Below, piece after piece: positions 33,211-41,749 of a stretch of 45,160 nucleotides of DNA. The notes under the pieces were generated by a model, which did no database searches, had not been told where the DNA came from, and saw only the letters and a list, made by a program, of their open reading frames with translations. Position 1 is the first letter of the stretch, and every line of letters begins with the position of its first letter. Both the position numbers and the translations under genes were made by a program. Origin of the DNA: CAZWSC01 sp964636385 (GTDB lineage Bacteria > Eisenbacteria > RBG-16-71-46 > CAIMUX01); contig CAZWSC010000036.1 of assembly GCA_964636385.1 (NCBI GenBank), positions 1 through 45,160 on the forward strand, read 5' to 3'.

Positions 33211-34265
33211 TTCTCCAGGCCGGACAGCTCCGCCCTGAACCGGGGCAGTGATTGCGGATACTTCTCACGCACGAATGCGACCAGCTTCTCCCGGACACTG
33301 CAGCGAAGGTCCCAGGCGCTTCCGGAGTCTGCCGCTGATACGAGGGCGCGCAGTTCTACCGTCGTCCGCGTCGCCTCGGTCATCACAACCTGGGCCACGC
33401 GTCCGTCCCAGTTCCCGTCCTCCCGGACGATGCGCTGCAGCTCCTCGCGGAGCGCATCCACCGGAACCGTGTAGTCGACCTGCAGGAACACCGTGCCGAG
33501 GATTTCGGCGGATGTCCGGGTCCAGTTCTGGAAGGGGCTCTCGATGAAGTGGGTGATCGGCACGACGAGACGCCGCTGATCCCAGATGCGCACAACCACG
33601 TATGTCAGCGAGATCTCCTCGATCCGGCCCCACTCCCCTTCGACGATCACCACGTCATCCAGACGGATCGGCTGGGTGATGGCGATCTGTATTCCTGCGA
33701 AGAGGGTGCCCAGCGATCTCTGGGCGGAGAATCCGACTACGATGCCGAGAATCCCCGCAGAAGCAAGGATGCCCGCTCCAAGCTGCCGCACTCCGTCGAA
33801 GGTCATCAACGCGCTCGCGAGCCCGAGGATCACGGCGGCGGAGATGATGATCTTGCCGAGCACGTCGTACTGGGTGTGCAGTCTGCGGGCCTGAAGGTTG
33901 TCGTCGGCGGTCATGTCGTAGCGGCTGGCCAGCAGCGACCGCCCGATCCGGGTTGCCGCGACCACCAGCCACACTACGGCGGCTATCAGGAGTATGCTCG
34001 TGAGCTGGTCGATCAGGGATGAGATGACCGGCGTCACGCGCAGCAGCGGCGAGACGATCTTCAGGGTCAGGAGGAGGACAAGGAACCTCGACGGTCCTCG
34101 CAGATGCAGGATGACGGTTTCGTCGAGCGTCGTCCGGGTACGCCTCGCGACACGGCCGAGGATCGCGAACAGGATCGCGTGCAGCAGGATGCCGGACACA
34201 GCGCCGACAGCGAGGATAGCCAGGGAGTAGAGAGCCCCCTCGCCGAAAGAGAAGATGGAGTCCAT
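33201..34265 (-). CDS. MscS-family mechanosensitive channel
   Basis: 354 residues. Four predicted spans lie in residues 1-190 (ALYSLAILAVGAVSGILLHAI, FLVLLLTLKIVSPLL, ILLIAAVVWLVVAATR, IIISAAVILGLASALMTF). The pore-lining helix is LGAGILASAGILGIVVGFSAQRSLGTLFAGIQIA, Gly/Ala-rich as in MscS TM3. The cytosolic beta domain follows (QPIRLDDVVIVEGEWGRIEEISLTYVVVRIWDQRRLVVP) and then an alpha/beta C-terminus. It would open on membrane tension to release solutes during hypo-osmotic shock. The start ATG has AAGGAG 8 bases upstream. It is divergent from the GGDEF-EAL gene across a 190-bp shared promoter region. Confidence 0.92.
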   Translation of the reverse strand: MDSIFSFGEGALYSLAILAVGAVSGILLHAILFAILGRVARRTRTTLDETVILHLRGPSRFLVLLLTLKIVSPLLRVTPVISSLIDQLTSILLIAAVVWLVVAATRIGRSLLASRYDMTADDNLQARRLHTQYDVLGKIIISAAVILGLASALMTFDGVRQLGAGILASAGILGIVVGFSAQRSLGTLFAGIQIAITQPIRLDDVVIVEGEWGRIEEISLTYVVVRIWDQRRLVVPITHFIESPFQNWTRTSAEILGTVFLQVDYTVPVDALREELQRIVREDGNWDGRVAQVVMTEATRTTVELRALVSAADSGSAWDLRCSVREKLVAFVREKYPQSLPRFRAELSGLEKAA

Positions 34266-34383
34266 TAGAAGGTCTCCTTTCTTCGGGGATGTGGCGGATG
34301 ACAACTACTGTCCTTGGTACACCGCGGACGGCCCGCGTGCAACCCCGTCTCCCGCCCCAGCCACTCCGGTGCAACCCAGGGTC

Positions 34384-34396
34384 TCAGACGATCTGA
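34384..34396. promoter_or_regulatory. Dyad in the mscS / GGDEF-EAL divergent region
   Basis: TCAGA-CGA-TCTGA is a perfect 5-3-5 inverted repeat midway between the two starts. It may be an operator for one or both genes; no regulator gene is adjacent. Confidence 0.35.
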
Positions 34397-34455
34397 ACTT
34401 CGGGCTAAACAGCCGCTGGCGGAAGGCCGAACTAGCATGCCTGGAGGTAAGATCA

Positions 34456-37400
34456 ATGCGCCGTTTTTCATTGTCGTGCAACAAGTTCGCGCATTTCCAG
34501 TCGCAACGCCGGGCGGGCGATTTGCATCACGGAACACCTCCGACAGACTGGGCGGATCTCCTCCGCAGCCTCCTCGATGTTCCAATCTCAATAGTGGGCT
34601 TCTTCCCACATGGAGAGGGCCAGCGGCAGGGTCTTATCACCCACACTGACGACTCCTTTCCTGCAGGGACTCCCGCAGGGGTAGGCGCAGAGTTCACGCA
34701 GCCGGAAGGCCCGGGCGGCGCGCCCGCCATCGGGGATCTGAGCGTTCCGCCCGCCCTTGCCCGGATGCTCAGTCTGCTCATGCAGCCGGACGGGATGACG
34801 ATCATCCCCGACCTGAGGGCGGACGACACAAGGTCGGAAGCCCTCGCCCAGGCCCGTACCTGGGGTGTCCGGTCGCTCGCCGGAATCATCTTCCCGGGCG
34901 ACGGCGGCAGCAGGCCGGGCGTCGTATGTGTAATGGACCGGCAGCGTCGTGGTTATACAGTGGGTGAACTGGAGCTGCTCCAGTGCGTAGCTGAAACAGT
35001 TCGGGCGCATGAATCCCTGGCCGTCCTCCTGGAGAGAGCGGCGCACATGCCGGGGTGTGGTCCGGTCGGCCGGGCCGGGGACCTCCTGCCGGCGCTGAGG
35101 GAGCTTATCTCCGAGGAACCCGGCAATGCGGTGCAACTGGTCGCAGAGACGCTCGCAGATTGCCTTGAAGCCTGTGCCCTGGAGATTCACGAGAGGGCAG
35201 GGCAGAGAGGGATGCTCAGGCTGAGTGCAGCCTACGGACAGCCGGGCCGCCTTCTTGGCCGGATAACCGCGCGGGCAGGGTCGTGTTGCCAGGCCGATGT
35301 GGCCATGAAGACAGGCCGGACTGTGATGTCCGAAGATCTCCACAACAGTTGCGTCTACCGGACAGCAGCGCTTCTGAGACGGATCGGCGTGGGACGAGGG
35401 GTTTCTGCTCCGATTCCGGGCGGGGAGGAGCCGATGGGGGCGATCTCCGTCTACTGGAAGCATCCCGGGGCAATCCCGCCTTCATGTGTGCGGATCATCG
35501 AGGCCATTGGCGCATGCCTTGGGGCCGCAGCGGCCTGGCGGCAGGCCTGCGACAGCCTCTGCCGGCGGCTGGCAGACCCTGCCTGGGTGGCAAGGAGTCT
35601 GGGGCGGCACATTCAGACAGCCGAAGTCGGTCGTGACGGGTGCATCTTCGCCGCCAGTGGCCTGTTCCTAGGCGGGTGCGGCGGGGATTTCGGCCTTCCG
35701 GATGCATGGTCCGGGACGAATCCGGAGGAACCCCGCCTGCGGGCGTGCAGCGCCCTGGGCCCGCGGGAGGGACTGCAGGGAATAGCCCAGTACGATCATT
35801 CAGTCCGGACGCACTCGGGCGAAGATGCATGGTACCGGCTGATCAGAGTTGCAGTGCCTGGTGATGCCGGCACGAGCCACAGGGCGCTCATACTGCAGAC
35901 CGACATCACTGACAGCGCCCGCATCGCAAGGCTGCTCGAGTCGCCTGACAGGATCTTCCCGGGGCCTGCCGAAGGCGAACGGCGGCCCGCAGTGATCGCA
36001 GTAGACGCCTCCGGCAACATACTGCATGCGACGGGAGACTGGTCCGGGATCCTGTGCTCGCAGGTTGACGCCTTCACCGGCATGGGCCTCGACCCGATTT
36101 TCCCGACAGATTGCGATTGTGGAAGGGACACCTGCGTTCGGGCCAGGGCGGAGCTGAGCCGCGGGCTGAGGAAGGTCTCGGCAGGCATGGCCGGTGGGTT
36201 CGAACTGGAGTTCGAGTGCGGCCTCTCCGGAGAGGCGCGTCGCATCCGCTCGCGAATCGAGAGAATCCCTGTACCGGGCAGGAAGTGCATGGCGGTAGGG
36301 CTTTGGGACGTAACGCCCGCTGGGGAAGAGGGGGGATCGCCGTCGCCGGCCACGCCCGCCGCCTCGGGCACCGGATCCTCCGACGCCGGCAACAGGCCGG
36401 GTTCCGGAGCCGGGCAGGGCGGCGGGAGGATCGAGGAGACGATCGCCCGCCTCAGCTACCATGATCCGATGACGGGCCTACCGAACCAGACGCTGCTGCG
36501 GGATCGCCTGGATCTCGCAGTACTCCGCGCCAGGCGCTCGGGAAGGCAATTGGGGCTTCTGCTGCTTGATCTGGATCGGTTCAAGATAGTGAACGACAGC
36601 CTCGGCAGGCAGGCCGGCGATCAGCTCCTGCGCCTTGTGGCCCGGAGGCTTGTGCAGACTGCGCATACGTGCGACACGGTGGCAAGGATGGGCGGCGATG
36701 AGTTCATGATCCTCCTTCCGGAGATGGACCGTGCCGAGGATGCGGAAGAGGCGGCATCCAGGATTCTCGAGGCGATCAGGCAGCCTTTTCGCATGGGCGG
36801 CAGGGAGCTGTTCGTAACGGGAAGCGTGGGGATCAGCATGTTCCCTGCAAACGGAGACGATGCCGAAAGCCTGATCAAGGACGCCGACATCGCGATGTAC
36901 CAGGCAAAGGCCGTCGGCGGCAACCGCCATGAGCTGTTCAACCCGTCGATGACGGCACGTGCGTACGAGAGATTCGGCCTGGAGGCCGACCTGCACCAGG
37001 CGATCAGGCAGAAGGAGTTCGAGGTCTTCTACCAGCCCCAGTTCGACCTGGACAGCGGGGTTATACACTGCGTCGAGGCGCTGGTCAGGTGGCGCCACCC
37101 GGGCAGGGGGGTTGTACTGCCGGATCAGTTCATTCCGGTTGCCGAGGAGACCGGACTCATCGTGCCGATCGGCCACGAAGTACTGAGCCGGTCATTCCGG
37201 GACATCCGTGGCCTGCAGCGGCGCGGACACCATGGGCTCAGGCTGTCCGTCAACGTATCACTGCGGCAGTTCCACCAGCCCGCCCTTGTCAACCAGGTTG
37301 AGGAACTCCTTCAGGAGACCGGGATGAACCCGGACGATGTGAGCCTGGAGATCACGGAAAGCGTCGCAATGTGTCCCATGGTCTCCTGCATCAATACCCT

Positions 37401-37755
37401 CCACGGCCTGAAGACCCTGGGACTTCGGATGGTCCTGGATGATTTCGGGCAGGGGCACTCCTCCCTGAACCGTCTGAAGCGTCTCCCCATCGATTCCATC
37501 AAGATAGATCGCGCCTTCATCAGGAGGATCACGCTCGACCAGCGGGATGCGGCGATTGCGCGCGCAATCATCACCATGGCCCACAGCCTCGATCTCAGCG
37601 TGACTGCCGAGGGTGTCGAGGAGTCCGGGCAGCTCGAGTTCCTCAGGCAGGAAGGCTGTGACGCCGTGCAGGGTTTTCTCTTCAGCCGACCGGTCCCGCT
37701 GGAGGAGATCGAGGCGATGCTTGAGGAAGGTAGAAGACTGGAACTGGCCGTCTAG
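34456..37755 (+). CDS. GAF-GAF-PAS-GGDEF-EAL cyclic-di-GMP enzyme
   Basis: 1099 residues, cytoplasmic, with no span. Two GAF domains (about 30-190 and 210-370) are followed by a linker and PAS-like segments (about 400-640), the last with a Cys cluster (DCDCGRDTC). GGDEF lies at 655-815 with the intact active motif GGDEF at 746-750. The upstream inhibitory site reads HTCD instead of RxxD, so product feedback is probably lost. The EAL domain (about 825-1085) has E874 in EALVRW, NVSLRQF, EITESV, DDFG at 995, KIDRAFI and AEGVEE, all catalytic. So it could both make and degrade c-di-GMP under GAF/PAS sensing. The start has GGAGG 8 bases upstream; earlier codons overlap the divergent mscS start. 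Confidence 0.9.
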   Translation: MRRFSLSCNKFAHFQSQRRAGDLHHGTPPTDWADLLRSLLDVPISIVGFFPHGEGQRQGLITHTDDSFPAGTPAGVGAEFTQPEGPGGAPAIGDLSVPPALARMLSLLMQPDGMTIIPDLRADDTRSEALAQARTWGVRSLAGIIFPGDGGSRPGVVCVMDRQRRGYTVGELELLQCVAETVRAHESLAVLLERAAHMPGCGPVGRAGDLLPALRELISEEPGNAVQLVAETLADCLEACALEIHERAGQRGMLRLSAAYGQPGRLLGRITARAGSCCQADVAMKTGRTVMSEDLHNSCVYRTAALLRRIGVGRGVSAPIPGGEEPMGAISVYWKHPGAIPPSCVRIIEAIGACLGAAAAWRQACDSLCRRLADPAWVARSLGRHIQTAEVGRDGCIFAASGLFLGGCGGDFGLPDAWSGTNPEEPRLRACSALGPREGLQGIAQYDHSVRTHSGEDAWYRLIRVAVPGDAGTSHRALILQTDITDSARIARLLESPDRIFPGPAEGERRPAVIAVDASGNILHATGDWSGILCSQVDAFTGMGLDPIFPTDCDCGRDTCVRARAELSRGLRKVSAGMAGGFELEFECGLSGEARRIRSRIERIPVPGRKCMAVGLWDVTPAGEEGGSPSPATPAASGTGSSDAGNRPGSGAGQGGGRIEETIARLSYHDPMTGLPNQTLLRDRLDLAVLRARRSGRQLGLLLLDLDRFKIVNDSLGRQAGDQLLRLVARRLVQTAHTCDTVARMGGDEFMILLPEMDRAEDAEEAASRILEAIRQPFRMGGRELFVTGSVGISMFPANGDDAESLIKDADIAMYQAKAVGGNRHELFNPSMTARAYERFGLEADLHQAIRQKEFEVFYQPQFDLDSGVIHCVEALVRWRHPGRGVVLPDQFIPVAEETGLIVPIGHEVLSRSFRDIRGLQRRGHHGLRLSVNVSLRQFHQPALVNQVEELLQETGMNPDDVSLEITESVAMCPMVSCINTLHGLKTLGLRMVLDDFGQGHSSLNRLKRLPIDSIKIDRAFIRRITLDQRDAAIARAIITMAHSLDLSVTAEGVEESGQLEFLRQEGCDAVQGFLFSRPVPLEEIEAMLEEGRRLELAV

Positions 37756-37833
37756 CCCGCAATGTCGCATGCCTCCCCGGCCCTGCGTTGTCCCGCAGCC
37801 TCCATGCAGTATCTTTCCACTCCATGCGAATCG

Positions 37834-37849
37834 GGCTTCCGGGGAAGCC
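37834..37849 (+). terminator. Hairpin after the GGDEF-EAL gene
   Basis: GGCTTCC...GGAAGCC pairs around a very short loop, 80 bp past the stop, with no T-run. A separate dyad, ATGGTA-T-TACCAT (37857-37869), lies between it and the next gene and could be an operator. Both are weak calls. Confidence 0.3.
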
Positions 37850-37958
37850 ATTCGGCATGGTATTACCATCCCTGCCGGCGCTCGAGACCCCATGACAGGG
37901 TGCTCGGGAGGTCGCAGGCCTGATCGGCTCCCGACCGGGGCCAGGGAGGAGTGTAGTG

Positions 37959-38969
37959 ATGCCGAGGATGCGTCTGTTGGCCGGGTTCATTTGTCTGGCC
38001 GGGTCTGTCATCTCCGCGTCGATGGTTCACGCGGATCTGACCATGAAGGAAACCACCGTTATCAAGGGGCTCCCGATGGTGGGTGACGTGACGGCGCACA
38101 GCACCGTCATGGTCTCGGGGGACAGGCAGAGGAGTGAAACCACCACCGAGATGTCCGGCAGGTTGGCCAGGATGATGGCGGGAGGCGGTCAGGAGAGCGT
38201 GGAGATCGTCCGCCTCGACAGGGAGCTGACCTGGTCCCTCAATCCCTCGGAGAAGACCTACACAGAGATGACGTTCCAGCAGATCCGAGATCTCATGCAG
38301 GGCATGGATGCAGAGATGGAGGATGAACTTGATGAGTTTGACGACGAAGCCGGCGGCGTCGATCTCAAGATCGACGTCAGGAAGACCGGCGAAAAGAGGA
38401 AGATTGCCGGCTACGATACGGAAGAGGTCGTTGTGACCGTCGAGGGGGAGGCCGAGGACGAGGATACGGGGGAGATGGTGCGGTCCAGGTGGATCATGAC
38501 CATGTGGATGGCAAAGGATGCACAGGGACTGTCCGAGATCGAGGAGTTCAACAGGGCGATGACCGGGAAGATGGGTTTCCCCGCAGACGGTGCTGACCAG
38601 TTCGCTTCCCTGCTTTCATCCTATGCAGGTGGTCTCAAGGCCATGACAGGCGCGATGGAGGATATCGAGGGGATCCCGCTGGAGAGCCACATGCAGATCG
38701 AGGTCGAGGGCGGGGAGAGCGAAGACGGGGCGGGCACCGGCATTGATCCCGGTGGCCAGGGCGGTGTGGCAGGCGCCATAGGCAAGAGGCTCCTTGGGGG
38801 CAGGGGCCGGGACAGGGAACCAAAAGCCGAGGGGCCCAAACCAACCGCGGAAGGCTTCAGGGTCGTGATGCACTCCACGACGGTTGTGACCGAGGTGTCA
38901 ACCGGCGCCGTTTCCGCTTCGATGTTTGAAGTCCCCGATGGGTACAGGAAGGCCGACCTGCCAGGGTAG
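37959..38969 (+). CDS. Secreted DUF4412-like protein
   Basis: 336 residues. The signal peptide is MRLLAGFICLAGSVISASMVHA. The mature protein has the DUF4412-type layout: a beta-rich start (LTMKETTVIKGLP), a helix-rich acidic middle (EMEDELDEFDDEAGG), KIAGYDTEEVVVTVEGEA followed by a WIMTMWMAKD strand, and the closing EVPDGYRK typical of that family. The RKTGEKRKIAGYD segment matches the 'k.tg..k.I.Gy.c.k' pattern. Function unknown; it is probably periplasmic. A Gly/Pro-rich insert (about 245-290) is lineage-specific. The ATG at 37959 follows GGGAGGA by 8 bases. It has no operon partner. Confidence 0.75.
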   Translation: MPRMRLLAGFICLAGSVISASMVHADLTMKETTVIKGLPMVGDVTAHSTVMVSGDRQRSETTTEMSGRLARMMAGGGQESVEIVRLDRELTWSLNPSEKTYTEMTFQQIRDLMQGMDAEMEDELDEFDDEAGGVDLKIDVRKTGEKRKIAGYDTEEVVVTVEGEAEDEDTGEMVRSRWIMTMWMAKDAQGLSEIEEFNRAMTGKMGFPADGADQFASLLSSYAGGLKAMTGAMEDIEGIPLESHMQIEVEGGESEDGAGTGIDPGGQGGVAGAIGKRLLGGRGRDREPKAEGPKPTAEGFRVVMHSTTVVTEVSTGAVSASMFEVPDGYRKADLPG

Positions 38970-39044
38970 CCCGCGTTACTCACGCGCACTTCCGGCGTCT
39001 GGTCACGAGTCCTGCGGGAGATTCCGGTCAGCCTCGAGGCGACG

Positions 39045-40085
39045 TCACTCCGACAACGGGGTGGCGTCGTCGCCGCGGATCTCCAGGACCTGTACATCCC
39101 CCCCGTATGCCGATGACATCCCCGTGTCGATGCACCAGATCCTGTCATCGCAGTAGGAGGTGATCGCGTCGTGCACGGTGTGTGCGACAACCATGCGCCC
39201 TGCCCCGAGGATGTCCAGCGACCTTGCCACCATCACACAGTCATCGTCGTCCACCTCGGCCGAGAAGTCGCGGCTCCACGTCGGGCCCTTTCGCGCGCCT
39301 GTCCACCCGGGAGCATCAGCCTCTCCCATCAGCCACTCCCTGCACTGTCTGTTGAGCTCGTCCGGTCCGACGGCTGCGTAGACTGGACGGATGCCGGCGT
39401 GGGTGAAGACCGTCGACCCTATCCTGACCGCAACCGGATGGTCGGCCAGGATGCGCGCAACAGGACCGCCGGGCCGGAAGGCCGCAGCACGTGCCTGCAG
39501 GTCGGCGGGGAGCGAGAGGATTGCGGAGTCTCCCTGCGCCCGCGCTTCCTCCAGGGCTTCAGGCACGCCGGGGAAGTCGTCGAAAACGGACTTCGCGCCG
39601 CCTGACACATAGCGGAAGTCGAAGAGTACGTTCATCAGCTCGTGATTGCCGTTGAGGATGTGCACCTCTCCGCCGGTGGCGGGCGCCTCCTCCTTCAGGC
39701 GGAGGAGAATCTCCAGCACCTCGCGCTCGCCGTCTCCCCGGCCCAGGATGTCCCCGGTCTGTACAAGCACGAGATCGCCCCCGCTCCAGTGGCCGTGTTC
39801 ATCGATTGCGCCGGCAAGACGCAGGGCCCGCAGGGTCGCGTCGTAGTCGCCGTGCAGATCGCCCACTGCGACTACGCGTGCGGGCGCCGTATCCGCAGGG
39901 ACAGATGCCTGCGCCAGATACTGCGCACACGGCAGTGGAAGGAGGAGGAGGGCAAGGATCACCGCGGCGAGGGCGGATGTAAGGAGGCGCCTGCGCGCAT
40001 CGCCGGGGTATGCGTGCTGCCGGAGGACCAAAACCGACCCGCGCGGGCAATCCGATGTCCGGAGACGAAGCCTTCTGATCGACAA
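39045..40085 (-). CDS. Shewanella-like protein phosphatase (PPP-type metallophosphatase)
   Basis: 346 residues from a TTG start that has AAGGAGC 5 bases upstream; an open frame runs 118 codons further without a plausible start. A membrane segment (residues 37-52) suggests export or anchoring. Metallophosphatase motifs are GDLHGD (D76, H78), GDILGRGD (D112) and NGNHE (N147, H148), then a metal-binding FTHAG and VAHTVHD. The central motif has Gly at 115 where PPP enzymes usually have Asp (GDxxDRG), a possible effect on catalysis. The family dephosphorylates phospho-Tyr/Ser in proteins. It is divergent from the CRISPR operon. The family call is good; its substrate is unknown. Confidence 0.83.
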   Translation of the reverse strand: MSIRRLRLRTSDCPRGSVLVLRQHAYPGDARRRLLTSALAAVILALLLLPLPCAQYLAQASVPADTAPARVVAVGDLHGDYDATLRALRLAGAIDEHGHWSGGDLVLVQTGDILGRGDGEREVLEILLRLKEEAPATGGEVHILNGNHELMNVLFDFRYVSGGAKSVFDDFPGVPEALEEARAQGDSAILSLPADLQARAAAFRPGGPVARILADHPVAVRIGSTVFTHAGIRPVYAAVGPDELNRQCREWLMGEADAPGWTGARKGPTWSRDFSAEVDDDDCVMVARSLDILGAGRMVVAHTVHDAITSYCDDRIWCIDTGMSSAYGGDVQVLEIRGDDATPLSE

Positions 40086-40483
40086 CGGTTGCTCCTTCCT
40101 GTGATCGGGGGGAAGTTGATGTGCCGGATACGCGTTGAGCCGGCATGTTCCGCTGGCAGGGGTGGATGTCGCAAGCCGAATTGAACTGTGAGCCCGCGGG
40201 AGCAGGGATATGCAGGCGGGAAGGCGGCCCGTAAAGGGACTGAAGTGCTCGAAATCGGCCCGGGGGTACGACAGCGGTTGTCGTACCTTGCGCTGTAGGC
40301 TATTGGATGCTAATTGGGATGCGGACTCCGTCGAGGGAGTGGCTCTGTCAGGGAACCTGTGAGATATGACGGCTCCTGACTGGCTGGCCAGGCCTTCCCG
40401 CGAAGGCGTCCATCTTTCCCTTGGCTCACAACGAGCCACCGATGGTCAAACAGGCTGTTCGACGCATGGAAGTGAGGTGCCGC
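40086..40483. other. Divergent region between the phosphatase and the CRISPR-Cas operon
   Basis: About 400 bp with no gene I can support. It holds the inverted repeat at 40265-40287 and no direct repeats of CRISPR type. The phosphatase ribosome-binding site is at the left end, and GAGGTG before csb1 at the right. Confidence 0.5.
40265..40287. promoter_or_regulatory. 9-bp inverted repeat upstream of csb1
   Basis: GGTACGACA-GCGGT-TGTCGTACC is a perfect 9-bp stem around a 5-base loop, about 180 bp from the phosphatase start and 195 bp from csb1. It suits an operator for a dimeric regulator or a transcribed hairpin. The plus-strand sequence just after it, TTGCGC then GCTAAT 15 bp later, is a weak promoter-like pair. 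Confidence 0.5.
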
Positions 40484-41749
40484 ATGGGGTTCGACTACGA
40501 CGCCCTTCTTTCCGCCGTGGAAGGTAAGGCAGTGGCAATCAGGAGCATCGCCCGTCTCCAGCCGGCAGGCGGGCCGGGAGACAAGGTGTTTCCACCAACC
40601 TACGTCAAGGAAGGCCGGGCCGAGACGAAGTACGCAATGGAGCGGAGACTGGTGGACGGCCGCGAGGTCAACACCGTCCTGCTCGACTCGGTTGCTTCAC
40701 AGGCGAACCGCATGGAGGAGGCGCTTCTCCAGGGATGGAGGGACCGTGAGCTTGATTTCCCGCTGGTCCAGGTCGATTTTACGGGCGAGGCGGATCTGGC
40801 TGACCTCGGCAGCATATCGGCGTTACAAACTCCCCATCGCATAGCAGACGCCCTCCTCCGTGACAGTCTTCTGGACGGGACCCTCTTCCGTTACACACCG
40901 GTGGGAAAGGCGTTCACGGATTCACGGCCGGGAAATGCCACAGGGATGTTTCTGCACTGCCCGACCGCCCTTCTCTTCGGCGTATGGGACAGCACAGGCC
41001 CCAAGGGTGGCCTGGGAGCCAAGTTCCAGCGCTGCATGGTGTCCGAGATCGTCGGAATCGACGCCGTGGCCGGTGTGAAGACGGCCAGCCGTATCGACCC
41101 GTTGGGGATCGAGAAGAAGGCCGGGCCTGTCTACCGTCACAAGGATGAGATGGAACGGTGGACCACGGATGAGAACGAGGCCGTGAAGGAGAAGGGGAAG
41201 CCGATGCTGATGGGCGGCAAGGGAGCTGACGGAAAGGGAAGTCCCGCCGCAATCAACCACGGGAATATCCCGCCCAGCATCGACTCGGAAGCCGGTGGCG
41301 TGACGATGAGCCACGCGATCCAGACAACCGTTCTATCCCTGGCCGGCCTTCGGCGTCTGTTCTTTGTCACCAACTCCGAGGGGAGCGCGTTCCCTGAGAA
41401 GGAGCGCAAGGCAGTTGAGCTTGCCGCCAGGACGTCGATTGCCGCACTGGGCCTGGCCGGAATGGTCTACCTCAGGGAGAACGACTACGACCTGCGGTCG
41501 AGATCACTGCTGGTCGCAACGGAACAGCAGAAGTTCGAGATGCTGGGACGCAATGGCGAGCCTGCCGAGGAGTTCAACCTGACCAGGCAGGAGGCGGCAG
41601 AGCTTCTGCGGGTCTCACAGAAGAAGGCAGCCGAGGCCGGCCTGGGATGGGAGCGCGGACCGGTGGACCTGAAGCCCGCGCCGAAGCTGGCCGACCTGAT
41701 CCGCAGGAGCCGAAGCCTGCTCATCGCAGGAGAGGGAGAGGATGAGTGA
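40484..41749 (+). CDS. csb1: Csb1/GSU0053 (Cas7) of type I-G CRISPR-Cas
   Basis: 421 residues. It is the Cas7-type backbone subunit of the type I-G (formerly I-U) Cascade, which coats the crRNA. Family features seen are VFPPTYVKEGRAETKYAMERRLVDG near the N-terminus with the following LLDSVASQANRMEEALL, SPAAINHGNIPPSI and GGVTMSHAIQTTVLSLAGLRRLFF in the middle, and the C-terminal RRSRSLLIAG. The start is ATG at 40484, with GAGGTG upstream and the family's 'DYDALL' opening; in-frame starts 16 and 63 bases earlier lack support. Its stop overlaps the csb2 start (TGATG). First gene of the operon in this window. Confidence 0.9.
   Translation: MGFDYDALLSAVEGKAVAIRSIARLQPAGGPGDKVFPPTYVKEGRAETKYAMERRLVDGREVNTVLLDSVASQANRMEEALLQGWRDRELDFPLVQVDFTGEADLADLGSISALQTPHRIADALLRDSLLDGTLFRYTPVGKAFTDSRPGNATGMFLHCPTALLFGVWDSTGPKGGLGAKFQRCMVSEIVGIDAVAGVKTASRIDPLGIEKKAGPVYRHKDEMERWTTDENEAVKEKGKPMLMGGKGADGKGSPAAINHGNIPPSIDSEAGGVTMSHAIQTTVLSLAGLRRLFFVTNSEGSAFPEKERKAVELAARTSIAALGLAGMVYLRENDYDLRSRSLLVATEQQKFEMLGRNGEPAEEFNLTRQEAAELLRVSQKKAAEAGLGWERGPVDLKPAPKLADLIRRSRSLLIAGEGEDE

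Noticed and set aside
40086..40483. CRISPR repeats or leader next to csb1
   Set aside because: No direct repeats of 25-40 bp with regular spacers are present; only one inverted repeat.
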